A stretch of DNA of 5,902 nucleotides from Paracoccaceae bacterium (GCA_029881635.1 JAOUMG010000146.1:1-5902), one strand, 5' to 3'. Shown: positions 1 through 5,728, numbered from the stretch's first letter. Notes: generated by a model not told the origin, from the letters alone. Program-made: numbers and translations.

Positions 1-497
1 ACGTGCGCGCCGAGGGGCTTGATCTGGTGCAATACGGATCGGACGACACCAAAACCCACCGCAAGATCAAACATATCCTTGGCCAGAAACACCACGGCAA
101 GGTAGGCCGGCTGCTGGTCAGTGAACTTTTCACCGTCGGGCAGGGTGGTTGGTCGGGCTTTCCAAGCCACAAGCATGATACGGATCGTCTGCCGGATGAG
201 ACACGCCACGACGAGACCTATAATTTCCGCTTTCGTCCCAACCATGGGTCGGGGGTGCAGATGCTTCAACGTGAGGATAACAAGCCGGGCGACGCCTATC
301 ACATCGTTGATGGGTCCACGATCTGTCTGGACAAGGGGTATCATCCCTGCTGCGTTCTGCCGGGCTATGAAATGTATTACTTCACCATTCTTGGCGGCTT
401 GAGCCAGCGGTCGCTGGTGCAGTATTTCCAACCCACCCATGCCTATCAGATCGAAACGATCCCCGGGATCAAGGACATGATCGCAAAGTTCAAATGA
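1..497 (+). CDS. iolB: 5-deoxy-glucuronate isomerase IolB, C-terminal part (5' end outside window)
   Basis: IolB isomerises 5-deoxy-D-glucuronate to 2-deoxy-5-keto-D-gluconate in cytosolic myo-inositol catabolism. The frame is open to the left edge, and about 164 residues are visible of a family that usually runs near 270, so the N-terminal cupin part is missing. The GTG at position 3 is only the first possible start in the window, not the true one. The visible part is the C-terminal cupin: the metal-binding pair in SHKHD (H56 and H58 of the visible fragment), the Glu of DETYNF (E71) and the His of KGYHP (H114) match the His-His-Glu-His ligand set of the KduI/IolB fold. The YEMYYFTILGG strand is also typical. 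The stop overlaps the next start by ATGA, so the two genes are probably co-translated. KduI is the main alternative, but the KGYHP stretch and the iolG neighbour favour IolB. Confidence 0.9.
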   Translation, partial: VRAEGLDLVQYGSDDTKTHRKIKHILGQKHHGKVGRLLVSELFTVGQGGWSGFPSHKHDTDRLPDETRHDETYNFRFRPNHGSGVQMLQREDNKPGDAYHIVDGSTICLDKGYHPCCVLPGYEMYYFTILGGLSQRSLVQYFQPTHAYQIETIPGIKDMIAKFK

Positions 498-1327
498 CAC
501 TCGCGACACTTTCAGAGGTTTTGCAACCGGCGCTGGCGGGCGGATATGCGGTTGCGGGGCTGGTCACGCTGGGATGGGAGGATATGCGCGCCTATGTAGC
601 GGCTGCAGAGGCAGAAAATGCCCCTGTCATTCTTCAGGCCGGTCCAAGTTGCCGTGCGCATACGCCTTTGCCTGTGCTTGGAAAAATGTTCCGCCACCTT
701 GCTCACGGCGCAGGCGTTCCGGTCGTGGCGCATCTGGACCATGGCTACACATTCGACGAATGCCGCGAAGCGCTGGACAGCGGTTTTACCTCGTTGATGT
801 TCGATGGGTCGCGCAAGGAACTGCAGCAGAACATCGACGAAACCGCGCGGATTGCCGAAATGGCCCATGCGGCCGGAATATCCTGTGAGGGCGAGATCGG
901 CTTTGTCGGGTATTCGGGCGGCGAAGGATCGGCGGGAACCGACCCGGCAGAGGCCGCCCGTTTCGCGCGCGAAACCGGTGTCGATGCAATGGCGATTTCG
1001 GTGGGCAATGTGCATTTGCAACAAGACAAGGAAGGCGGGCTGGACCTAGGCCGTATTCGCGCGATCGAGGCGCAGACAACGGTGCCGCTGGTTATTCACG
1101 GTGGGTCTGGTGTGCCGGTGGCACAGCGGCGCGAACTGGCACGGATCTCTCGCATTTGCAAATTCAACATCGGGACTGAATTGCGTATGGCCTTTGGTCA
1201 GGCGCTGAGGCATGCCGTCAATGCCGATCCGGCCCGATTTGACCGGATAGCTATTCTGAAAGAAACCCACGACCCTGTTGTGGTCGCGGCCCGAAACGTC
1301 ATCCGCGCCCTTCGCGCGGACCAATGA
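494..1327 (+). CDS. class II (zinc) ketose-bisphosphate aldolase family, probably the IolJ-type aldolase of inositol breakdown
   Basis: This 277-residue protein has the class II aldolase TIM-barrel signature. D82 of HLDHG is the expected catalytic acid. H83, E134 (in the CEGEIG segment), H174 and H202 (in HGGSG) are the expected metal-site positions. The KFNIGTEL stretch near 223-230 is the usual phosphate and substrate loop. In the family these enzymes make DHAP plus an aldehyde. Between iolB and iolG, the expected substrate is 6-phospho-5-dehydro-2-deoxygluconate, giving DHAP and malonate semialdehyde (inference from context). Two loops are unusual: the common GGxED segment after the metal Glu reads VGYSGGEG, and the usual G-T/S-x-H-G reads GNVHLQQ. 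It starts at the ATGA overlap with iolB and has no strong Shine-Dalgarno, which suggests translational coupling. Tagatose- or fructose-bisphosphate aldolase activity cannot be excluded, so no symbol is given. Confidence 0.85.
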   Translation: MTLATLSEVLQPALAGGYAVAGLVTLGWEDMRAYVAAAEAENAPVILQAGPSCRAHTPLPVLGKMFRHLAHGAGVPVVAHLDHGYTFDECREALDSGFTSLMFDGSRKELQQNIDETARIAEMAHAAGISCEGEIGFVGYSGGEGSAGTDPAEAARFARETGVDAMAISVGNVHLQQDKEGGLDLGRIRAIEAQTTVPLVIHGGSGVPVAQRRELARISRICKFNIGTELRMAFGQALRHAVNADPARFDRIAILKETHDPVVVAARNVIRALRADQ

Positions 1328-1331
1328 AGGA
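1327..1331 (+). promoter_or_regulatory. Shine-Dalgarno that fixes the iolG start
   Basis: AAGGA lies 7 nt before the ATG at 1339. The earlier in-frame ATG at 1324, which overlaps the aldolase stop, has no such site and would put it inside the coding region. The 1339 start is therefore preferred, and it also gives the usual short N-terminus before the Rossmann glycine motif. Confidence 0.65.
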
Positions 1332-1338
1332 ACGAGAA

Positions 1339-2337
1339 ATGCTGAATTTCGGTTTGCTTGGATGCGGTCGCATCGGACAGGTGCATGGCCGTTCGATTAA
1401 GGCGATGCCCGGCGCACGTGTGGTTGCCGTGGCCGATGCGCTGCCCGCTGCGGCGCAGGCGTTGGCCGAAAGTCTGGGGGCCGAGGTGCGCGATGCAGGG
1501 GCATTGATCTCCAGCAGCGATGTGGATGCGGTGGTGATCGGCACACCAACCGACACGCATTACGATCTGATTCACGCGGCAGCACGGGCCGGCAAGGCGA
1601 TCTTTTGCGAGAAGCCGGTTGATCTCTCCGCAGCCCGTATCCGCGACTGCATGCGCATTGTCGAGGAATCCGGGGTCGCCTTCATGACAGGCTTCAACAG
1701 GCGGTTTGATCCGAATTTTGCAAATGTAGAGGCCCGTTTGCGCCGCGGTGACATCGGAAATGTTGAAATTGTGACAATTCAATCCCGCGATCCCGCCCCG
1801 CCGCCAGTCTCCTATATCAAAAGCTCCGGCGGGTTGTTCCGGGATATGATGATTCATGATCTCGACATGGCGCGGTTCTTGCTGGGCGAGGAACCTGTTG
1901 TCATCCACGCCGTCGGTTCGTCGCTGGTCGATCCAGAGATCGGGGCGGCGGGTGATGTGGATACTGCCGCCGTCACGTTGAAAACCGCCAGCGGCAAAAT
2001 CTGCCAGATTACCAATTCGCGCCGGGCCAGCTATGGTTATGACCAACGGATCGAGGTGCATGGGGCCAAGGGAATGCTACGGGCGGATAACCTGCTGGAA
2101 AATTCAGTTGAGATCGCCACAGGGGCCGGTTTCCTGCGCGCGCCAACGCTGAATTTCTTTCTGGAGCGTTACGAGGCGGCTTATCTTGCTGAAATGACGC
2201 ATTTCGTTGATGCGGTTGCGGCAGGCCATGCCCCCAATCCCACGGCAGAGGATGGGTTAAAGGCACAGATGCTGGCCGACGCCGCTGCCCAATCCTGTCA
2301 GTCAGGTCAGCCAGTCACGCTCAATACCGCGATCTGA
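1339..2337 (+). CDS. iolG: inositol 2-dehydrogenase, Gfo/Idh/MocA family
   Basis: IolG oxidises myo-inositol to 2-keto-myo-inositol (scyllo-inosose) with NAD, the first step of the pathway. From the 1339 start the protein has 332 residues, normal for the family. An N-terminal Rossmann domain opens with FGLLGCGRIGQVHG (glycines 8, 10 and 13). The EKPVDL motif carries the catalytic Lys (K92). The C-terminal domain has GGLFRDMMIHDLDMARF, whose D169 and H173 match the Asp and His of the Lys-Asp-His triad known from Bacillus IolG. It is the last gene of the operon, separated from the aldolase by 11 nt and followed within 10 nt by a terminator hairpin. A close relative acting on scyllo-inositol, D-chiro-inositol or another sugar would look similar, but the iolB neighbour supports inositol. 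Alternative start: ATG 1324 (337 residues). Confidence 0.88.
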   Translation: MLNFGLLGCGRIGQVHGRSIKAMPGARVVAVADALPAAAQALAESLGAEVRDAGALISSSDVDAVVIGTPTDTHYDLIHAAARAGKAIFCEKPVDLSAARIRDCMRIVEESGVAFMTGFNRRFDPNFANVEARLRRGDIGNVEIVTIQSRDPAPPPVSYIKSSGGLFRDMMIHDLDMARFLLGEEPVVIHAVGSSLVDPEIGAAGDVDTAAVTLKTASGKICQITNSRRASYGYDQRIEVHGAKGMLRADNLLENSVEIATGAGFLRAPTLNFFLERYEAAYLAEMTHFVDAVAAGHAPNPTAEDGLKAQMLADAAAQSCQSGQPVTLNTAI

Positions 2338-2346
2338 CCAAGGTCA

Positions 2347-2387
2347 GGCGCGGGGCCGCATGTTTGCCCCCGCGCCGGTATGGTTTT
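2347..2387. terminator. GC-rich hairpin terminator between convergent iolG and VOC genes
   Basis: GGCGCGGGG (2347-2355) pairs perfectly with CCCCGCGCC (2368-2376) around a 12-nt loop. TTTT follows at 2384-2387 in the + direction, so it resembles an intrinsic terminator for the inositol operon. It also starts about 13 nt past the stop of the leftward VOC gene, so it may terminate both transcripts, although no T run follows it on the - strand. Confidence 0.7.
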
Positions 2388-2388
2388 G

Positions 2389-2787
2389 TCAGTTGGTATA
2401 GCTGACCAGCTCATATTCAACGCCATCATCGCCATCGAAATAGAACCTTTTTCCAGGTTCATATTCGGCATGGGAATGGGGTTCATAGCCAGCGTCGCGC
2501 ACTGCGGTTTCAGCGGCAGCAATATCGCTGACAACCAATCCGACATGGTTGAGCGCGCCACGCTTGATATAGCGTTCGGCCGGACCTGTCAGGGGCTTGG
2601 CCGGTGTATAGAGCGCCAGATAATGGCTGTCGGAACCGACATGCACGGTAAAACCATTGTCCTTTGCTTCGCCCTGCCAGCGAATTTCCCAGCCAAACAG
2701 CCGTTTAAGAACCTCGGCGGTGGCCTTTGGGTCGGTTACGGTGATGTTGACATGTTCAATACGGGCTTCGACGGATGGGGTTGTCAT
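2389..2787 (-). CDS. VOC-superfamily (glyoxalase/bleomycin-resistance/dioxygenase fold) protein
   Basis: This 132-residue cytosolic protein has the paired beta-alpha-beta-beta-beta modules of the vicinal-oxygen-chelate fold. Module 1 starts IEHVNITVTDP (H12) and module 2 starts LNHVGLVVSDI (H81), ending GVEYELVSY (E126). H12, H81 and E126 sit at usual metal-ligand positions. The module 1 C-terminal ligand (Glu or His in many members) is not clear: the strand reads HYLALYTP, so H55 is the only candidate. The exact reaction cannot be told; glyoxalase I, fosfomycin-type thiol transferase, dioxygenase and drug-binding proteins share this fold. The start at 2787 is chosen because AAAGGAG lies 6 nt upstream; a longer frame back to 2847 would begin inside the SoxR box and overlap the promoter. 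The gene is divergent from soxR and appears to be driven by the SoxR-controlled promoter, suggesting a role against redox-cycling or electrophilic compounds (inference). Confidence 0.85.
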   Translation of the reverse strand: MTTPSVEARIEHVNITVTDPKATAEVLKRLFGWEIRWQGEAKDNGFTVHVGSDSHYLALYTPAKPLTGPAERYIKRGALNHVGLVVSDIAAAETAVRDAGYEPHSHAEYEPGKRFYFDGDDGVEYELVSYTN

Positions 2788-2793
2788 GGGAAA

Positions 2794-2800
2794 CTCCTTT
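2794..2800 (-). promoter_or_regulatory. Shine-Dalgarno of the VOC gene
   Basis: Read on the - strand, AAAGGAG is followed by 6 nt and then the ATG at 2787. This strong site decides the start against the longer in-frame alternative at 2847. Confidence 0.75.
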
Positions 2801-2832
2801 GATGCGGCCGGTCTTTTCCGGCGGATGGCTAT

Positions 2833-2863
2833 GTGGTAATTGCTCAAGTTAACTTGAGGTCAA
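2833..2863 (-). promoter_or_regulatory. SoxR-type promoter with 19-bp spacer facing the VOC gene
   Basis: On the - strand there is a -35 TTGACC (2858-2863), a spacer of exactly 19 bp (2839-2857) and a weak -10 TACCAC (2833-2838). The overlong 19-bp spacer carrying the operator is the hallmark of MerR-family activated promoters, and the arrangement matches the E. coli soxS promoter as I recall it. Transcription would start near 2826, leaving a leader of about 40 nt with the VOC ribosome site. No comparable rightward promoter with a 19-bp spacer is seen for soxR. Confidence 0.7.
2842..2859. promoter_or_regulatory. SoxR box (operator)
   Basis: The 16-bp perfect palindrome CTCAAGTTAACTTGAG spans 2843-2858. 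Extended to 18 bp it differs from the enterobacterial SoxR box (CCTCAAGTTAACTTGAGG) only at the first base. It is centred in the VOC promoter spacer and lies 18 bp before the soxR start, so it could also mediate soxR autoregulation. Confidence 0.88.
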
Positions 2864-2876
2864 GAGGGAAAATGCC

Positions 2877-3356
2877 ATGCTGCGCGAACTGACAATCGGG
2901 GCACTGGCGCGCCGGACAGGACTGTCGGTTTCGGCAATTCGTTTTTATGAGGAACGCGGATTGATCCATCCGGGCCGCAACGCCGGTGGACAGCGGCGTT
3001 TTGCCCGGTCGGACATTCGACGACTGTCATTCGTGCTGATCGCCCAAAGGCTGGGCTATACAATCAACGAAATAGCGGCCCGGCTGGCTGGACTGCCGGA
3101 TGGGCGGGTTCCTGATGCCGATGATTGGCAGGTGATGGCAGAAGGTTTTCGCACCGAGCTTGATGCAAGAATAGCGCTGATGCAGGAATTTCGTGACAAG
3201 CTGGACGGCTGTATCGGATGTGGCTGCCTGTCGCTGAAGAACTGCGCGCTTTACAATCCCGAAGACCGCGCCGCAACAAAGGGCGTTGGCCCGCGGTATC
3301 TGCTAGGCGACCGGCCAGCCCCGATTCAGGATACCCCTGCACCGCGTGCTTTGTAG
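2877..3356 (+). CDS. soxR: redox-sensing transcriptional activator SoxR (MerR family, [2Fe-2S])
   Basis: SoxR is a dimeric regulator that activates its target promoter when its [2Fe-2S] cluster is oxidised by redox-cycling compounds. The 159 residues are close to the E. coli length of about 154. Residues 4-42 form the winged helix-turn-helix (LTIGALARRTGLSVSAIRFYEERGLI, then the GGQRRF wing). A dimerisation helix runs roughly 80-110. The cluster motif GCIGCGCLSLKNC gives cysteines 112, 115, 117 and 123 in the diagnostic C-x2-C-x-C-x5-C spacing. Start 2877 has GAGGGA 7 nt upstream; the ATG at 2872 is in another frame. The C-terminal tail after about 140 is Pro/Ala-rich and not conserved. The divergent VOC gene carries the SoxR box, and no soxS-like AraC gene is visible, in line with the direct-target mode known outside enterics. 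Confidence 0.96.
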   Translation: MLRELTIGALARRTGLSVSAIRFYEERGLIHPGRNAGGQRRFARSDIRRLSFVLIAQRLGYTINEIAARLAGLPDGRVPDADDWQVMAEGFRTELDARIALMQEFRDKLDGCIGCGCLSLKNCALYNPEDRAATKGVGPRYLLGDRPAPIQDTPAPRAL

Positions 3357-3382
3357 CGTTTCGGGATTGTAGCGGATCAGGA
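3351..3382 (+). repeat. imperfect 16-bp tandem repeat over the soxR stop
   Basis: Two adjacent 16-bp units (3351-3366 and 3367-3382) both begin TTGTAGCG and agree at 13 of 16 positions. The first contains the soxR stop codon. This could be chance or a replication-slippage duplication; no function is evident. Confidence 0.35.
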
Positions 3383-3471
3383 GTTTCTTCTTCTTGTCCG
3401 CAGATGCCGATTTCGCAGCCTGTATTTGCTACGGTGTCCGGCAGGCCAACGCCAAACATTTCAGGGACTGT

Positions 3472-3618
3472 TCAGTATTCTTCTTCGAAGCCGGTATCGA
3501 CAAGCCAACCGCCAGGGCCAGCAATTCTGTCGGGCAGGACCAGAATGAACGTTTCCCGCAAAAGCAGGCAGATCAGCAAGCTGGCAGCAATTTCGTCGAA
3601 TGATATGTGACCCAACAT
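3472..3618 (-). CDS. possible 48-residue small membrane protein (unrecognised)
   Basis: I do not recognise this protein. The frame starts at an ATG with GGGAG 8 nt upstream (3627-3631 on the + strand) and ends at a TGA. The protein has a polar N-terminus (MLGHISFDEI), a hydrophobic stretch around residues 11-28 (AASLLICLLLRETFILVL, broken by one Arg-Glu pair), a Pro/Gly turn and an acidic tail ending FEEEY. This suggests a peripheral or single-span membrane peptide. About 60% of its third codon positions are G or C, against about 44% in the same frame beyond the stop, which mildly supports coding. A weak promoter lies upstream (3765-3793) with a structurable leader between. It is convergent with soxR and divergent from the TerC-like gene. 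It could still be a chance frame. Confidence 0.4.
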   Translation of the reverse strand: MLGHISFDEIAASLLICLLLRETFILVLPDRIAGPGGWLVDTGFEEEY

Positions 3619-3635
3619 GTCTTGATCTCCCGTAT

Positions 3636-3663
3636 TTGTCTGAAAGGATTTAGCCAGTAAAAG
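3636..3663 (+). promoter_or_regulatory. weak candidate promoter toward the TerC-like gene
   Basis: TTGTCT (3636-3641), a 16-bp spacer and TAAAAG (3658-3663) match the sigma-70 consensus at 4 of 6 positions in each hexamer. It would start a transcript near 3670, giving a leader of about 195 nt. Similar matches occur by chance, so this is only a candidate. Confidence 0.2.
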
Positions 3664-3755
3664 CGGGCGCGATTGTGACCTCATACTGGCATTTGGGGAC
3701 CATTGCTGTGACAACACTGTGGGACGTTGTTGTCGAAACACTACGCAGACGCCCG
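3664..3755. other. potentially structured leader region
   Basis: CGGGCG (3664-3669) can pair with CGCCCG (3750-3755), enclosing a second stem GACAACA (3710-3716) with TGTTGTC (3728-3734) and an 11-nt loop. The two stems are nested, as in a folded RNA leader. The stretch has no convincing ORF on the + strand. Depending on which promoter is used it would lie in the 5' leader of the leftward small ORF or of the rightward TerC-like gene. No T run follows either stem, so it is not a simple terminator. TerC-type genes can carry manganese-sensing yybP-ykoY riboswitches, but I do not see that motif's conserved core clearly here. Confidence 0.3.
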
Positions 3756-3764
3756 AAACCACCC

Positions 3765-3793
3765 AATATATATTGCCCCAACCTTGTTCTGAA
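3765..3793 (-). promoter_or_regulatory. candidate promoter toward the small ORF
   Basis: On the - strand, TTCAGA (3788-3793), a 17-bp spacer and TATATT (3765-3770) give a fair sigma-70 match (4 of 6 and 5 of 6). The start point would be near 3758, about 140 nt before the small ORF, so the transcript would contain the structurable region. The AT-rich core is locally conspicuous in GC-rich DNA. Confidence 0.3.
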
Positions 3794-3864
3794 CCGATGC
3801 CAGCCTTATGTCGCGTCGAACAGGCCGACCCAATGTCCGAGAACACGGCCCGACGGAGTTTCAG

Positions 3865-4905
3865 ATGACTGTCGCTATGCATTATTTCCGCTGGGCATTT
3901 CTTGTAACAGCGGTGGGTCTCATTCTGTCCTTCTGGCTGGGCTGGAGCTACGGGCATAATCTAGGCGCCGCGCTGTCATTCCTGATGATCGGATCGATAC
4001 TGGCCGTTCTGGAAATTTCACTGTCTTTCGACAATGCCATCGTCAATGCCAACAAGCTGAAGGAAATGACACCTGTTTGGCAAAAGCGGTTTCTGACCTG
4101 GGGTATCCTCATCGCCGTGTTTGGTATGCGTATCATTTTTCCTCTGCTGATCGTTGTCATCGCGGCCAAGATCGGCCCGATATCGGCAGTGAAACTGGCC
4201 GCCCTTCACCCAGAAGAATACGCAAGGATCATCGGGTCTTCGCATCTGTCAATTGCTGCCTTTGGCGGCACTTTCCTCATGATGGTGGCGCTGAATTATT
4301 TCATTGATGCAGGCAAGGAGGTGGACTGGATCCGTGCCCTTGAATGCCAGATGCGTCGATGGGCGTCGGTCCGGGGAATGGAGATCGCATTGGTTCTGGC
4401 GGTGGTGTTGATATTTGCATCCGTTATGCCAGGCGCAGATCAGGCGCGGTTCTTATATGCGTCCATTGCGGGGCTGTTCACGTTTTTGGCGGTCGAGGTT
4501 CTGGGCCAAATCCTGGATGCGAAACAAGCGGCCATGGCCACAGCCGCGCGCGGAGGGCTGGGGGCATTCCTGTATCTTGAGGTGCTTGATGCGTCGTTCA
4601 GTTTTGACGGTGTGATCGGTGCCTTTGCCCTGACCCATAATCTGTTTCTGATTGCCATAGGCTTGGGAATTGGCGCGATGTATGTACGCTCAATGACCAT
4701 CATGCTGGTTGAAAAAAAGACGCTGGCCCATTTTCGCTATCTCGAACATGGGGCGTTCTATTCCATCCTTGTCTTGTCGGTGATCATGTTTGCCCAGACG
4801 CTCTGGCATGTGCCGGAACTTGTCACAGGTGTTCTTGGCTCAGCTTTCATCGGGATCGCGCTGGTATCTTCCATTCTTTACAACCGCCGTCACCGCGCAG
4901 TCTGA
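3865..4905 (+). CDS. TerC/DUF475-like multi-spanning membrane protein
   Basis: This 346-residue inner-membrane protein has nine or ten hydrophobic segments, roughly at 8-27, 36-53, 76-101, 128-147, 172-188, 196-214, 232-256, 260-279, 296-314 and 319-338. Two membrane-embedded acidic motifs repeat in the two halves: LEISLSFDNAI (E50, D56) and LEVLDASFSFDGVIG (E239, D242, D248). This duplicated E...SFDN/SFDG pattern is typical of TerC-superfamily proteins and the related DUF475 family. TerC relatives include manganese exporters and tellurite-resistance proteins; for DUF475 the substrate is not established, so metal-ion transport is inference. The start at 3865 is chosen for GGAG 6 nt upstream; the frame extends to an ATG at 3808, but that adds a polar Arg-rich stretch without a ribosome site. 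It is convergent with the next gene at 7 bp. It does not look operonic with any visible neighbour. Confidence 0.85.
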   Translation: MTVAMHYFRWAFLVTAVGLILSFWLGWSYGHNLGAALSFLMIGSILAVLEISLSFDNAIVNANKLKEMTPVWQKRFLTWGILIAVFGMRIIFPLLIVVIAAKIGPISAVKLAALHPEEYARIIGSSHLSIAAFGGTFLMMVALNYFIDAGKEVDWIRALECQMRRWASVRGMEIALVLAVVLIFASVMPGADQARFLYASIAGLFTFLAVEVLGQILDAKQAAMATAARGGLGAFLYLEVLDASFSFDGVIGAFALTHNLFLIAIGLGIGAMYVRSMTIMLVEKKTLAHFRYLEHGAFYSILVLSVIMFAQTLWHVPELVTGVLGSAFIGIALVSSILYNRRHRAV

Positions 4906-4912
4906 AGTCGCA

Positions 4913-5683
4913 TCAGCGGGGCGGGCAGAATTCGGCGGCGAGCACATCAGCCCCCGAAACAAGGATCGACATGTCGATCCCGATACAGACGAACCCAGCG
5001 CCTGCCGTGACGCATTCGCGCGCGAAGTCTTTGTCCAGTGTAAGAATCCCGCATGGGCGCCCCATCGCCTTTGCCCGCGCAAGGATATCGAGGATGGCCG
5101 ACTTTACCTTTGGATGATCGAGCTGGCCGGGATAACCCATGGATGCCGCAAGATCGGCAGGCCCGATGAAAACGGCATCGACACCGTCAACGCTGGCAAT
5201 TTCTTCGAGCTTTGATGCAGCCTCGGCGGTTTCGATTTGCAGGATCAGGCACATTTCGCTGTTGGCAGTTGCAGTATATCCCTTGATCCGGCCATAGCGC
5301 GCAGCTCGTGTGCCCCCTGCAACGCCGCGTATTCCTTCAGGGGCATAGCGCATCGCCGCCACGGCAGCTTCGGCTTCGGCGCGTGACTGGATGTAGGGTA
5401 ACAAGATCGTCTGCGCACCCTGATCGAGATGCCGTTTAATCAGTGCGGTATCGTTTTCGACCACCCGAACGATACATTGGGTCGCGTAGGGCGCGGCTGC
5501 CTGAAGCATTGGCAGAACCGTGCTGACTTCGGTCGGGGCATGTTCCGTATCGAGTGTCATCCAGTCAAAGCCAGCCCCGGCCATCGCCTCAACCACCGAG
5601 GTGTCGGGGATCGTGCACCAAAGGCCAAACTGAACGTCACCGGCGTGAAGGCGACGTTTGAAATGGTTTTGGGGCAGCTGCAT
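4913..5683 (-). CDS. HpcH/HpaI-family 2-keto-3-deoxy acid aldolase
   Basis: This 256-residue class II metal-dependent aldolase is close in sequence pattern to 2-keto-3-deoxy-L-rhamnonate aldolase (YfaU/RhmA), 2-dehydro-3-deoxyglucarate aldolase (GarL) and 4-hydroxy-2-oxoheptanedioate aldolase (HpaI). They release pyruvate plus an aldehyde. Visible landmarks are FGLW (19-22), GFDWMTLDTEHAP with the catalytic His (H48), the VRVVEND Arg (R73), the GAQTILLPYIQS strand, RYAPEGIRGV, QIET with metal ligand E151, and GPADLAASMGYPG with metal ligand D177. The signature is complete and the length normal, so it should be active, but the natural substrate cannot be fixed from sequence. The start has AGGAG 8 nt upstream. 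It ends 7 bp from the convergent TerC-like gene with no obvious terminator between. A candidate promoter and palindromic operator lie upstream, suggesting substrate-dependent control. Confidence 0.92.
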   Translation of the reverse strand: MQLPQNHFKRRLHAGDVQFGLWCTIPDTSVVEAMAGAGFDWMTLDTEHAPTEVSTVLPMLQAAAPYATQCIVRVVENDTALIKRHLDQGAQTILLPYIQSRAEAEAAVAAMRYAPEGIRGVAGGTRAARYGRIKGYTATANSEMCLILQIETAEAASKLEEIASVDGVDAVFIGPADLAASMGYPGQLDHPKVKSAILDILARAKAMGRPCGILTLDKDFARECVTAGAGFVCIGIDMSILVSGADVLAAEFCPPR

Positions 5684-5728
5684 TTAGGGATCTCCTGATC
5701 ATGTCTATCGTTGGGCGATGCCGTCGCG

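Noticed and set aside
1198..2061. Long 287-codon - strand frame opposite iolG
   Set aside because: Antisense shadow of a gene with complete Gfo/Idh/MocA motifs; no ribosome site and no recognisable domain.
2380..2802. 140-codon + strand frame opposite the VOC gene
   Set aside because: Shadow of the VOC gene, which has conserved fold motifs, a strong ribosome site and a promoter.
3064..3459. A - strand frame antisense to soxR, in the same frame as the small ORF after its TGA
   Set aside because: I considered readthrough or selenocysteine at the TGA (3472-3474). Third-position GC bias disappears after the stop, most of the frame is a shadow of soxR, and I see no supporting hairpin signal strong enough to argue for recoding.
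3394..3603. 69-codon + strand frame opposite the small ORF
   Set aside because: No Shine-Dalgarno at its start, and its composition looks like the antisense shadow of the - strand frame.
3808..3864. Longer N-terminus of the TerC-like protein from ATG 3808
   Set aside because: No ribosome site at 3808, and the added residues are polar and Arg-rich before the first membrane segment, while GGAG precedes ATG 3865 at 6 nt.
3619..3957. N-terminal extension of the small - strand ORF back to 3957
   Set aside because: The extension overlaps the start of the TerC-like gene, crosses the candidate promoters and has no ribosome site; the ATG at 3618 has one.
4790..5215. 141-codon + strand frame over the end of the TerC-like gene and the aldolase
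   Set aside because: It overlaps two well-supported genes and shows no domain; a shadow frame.
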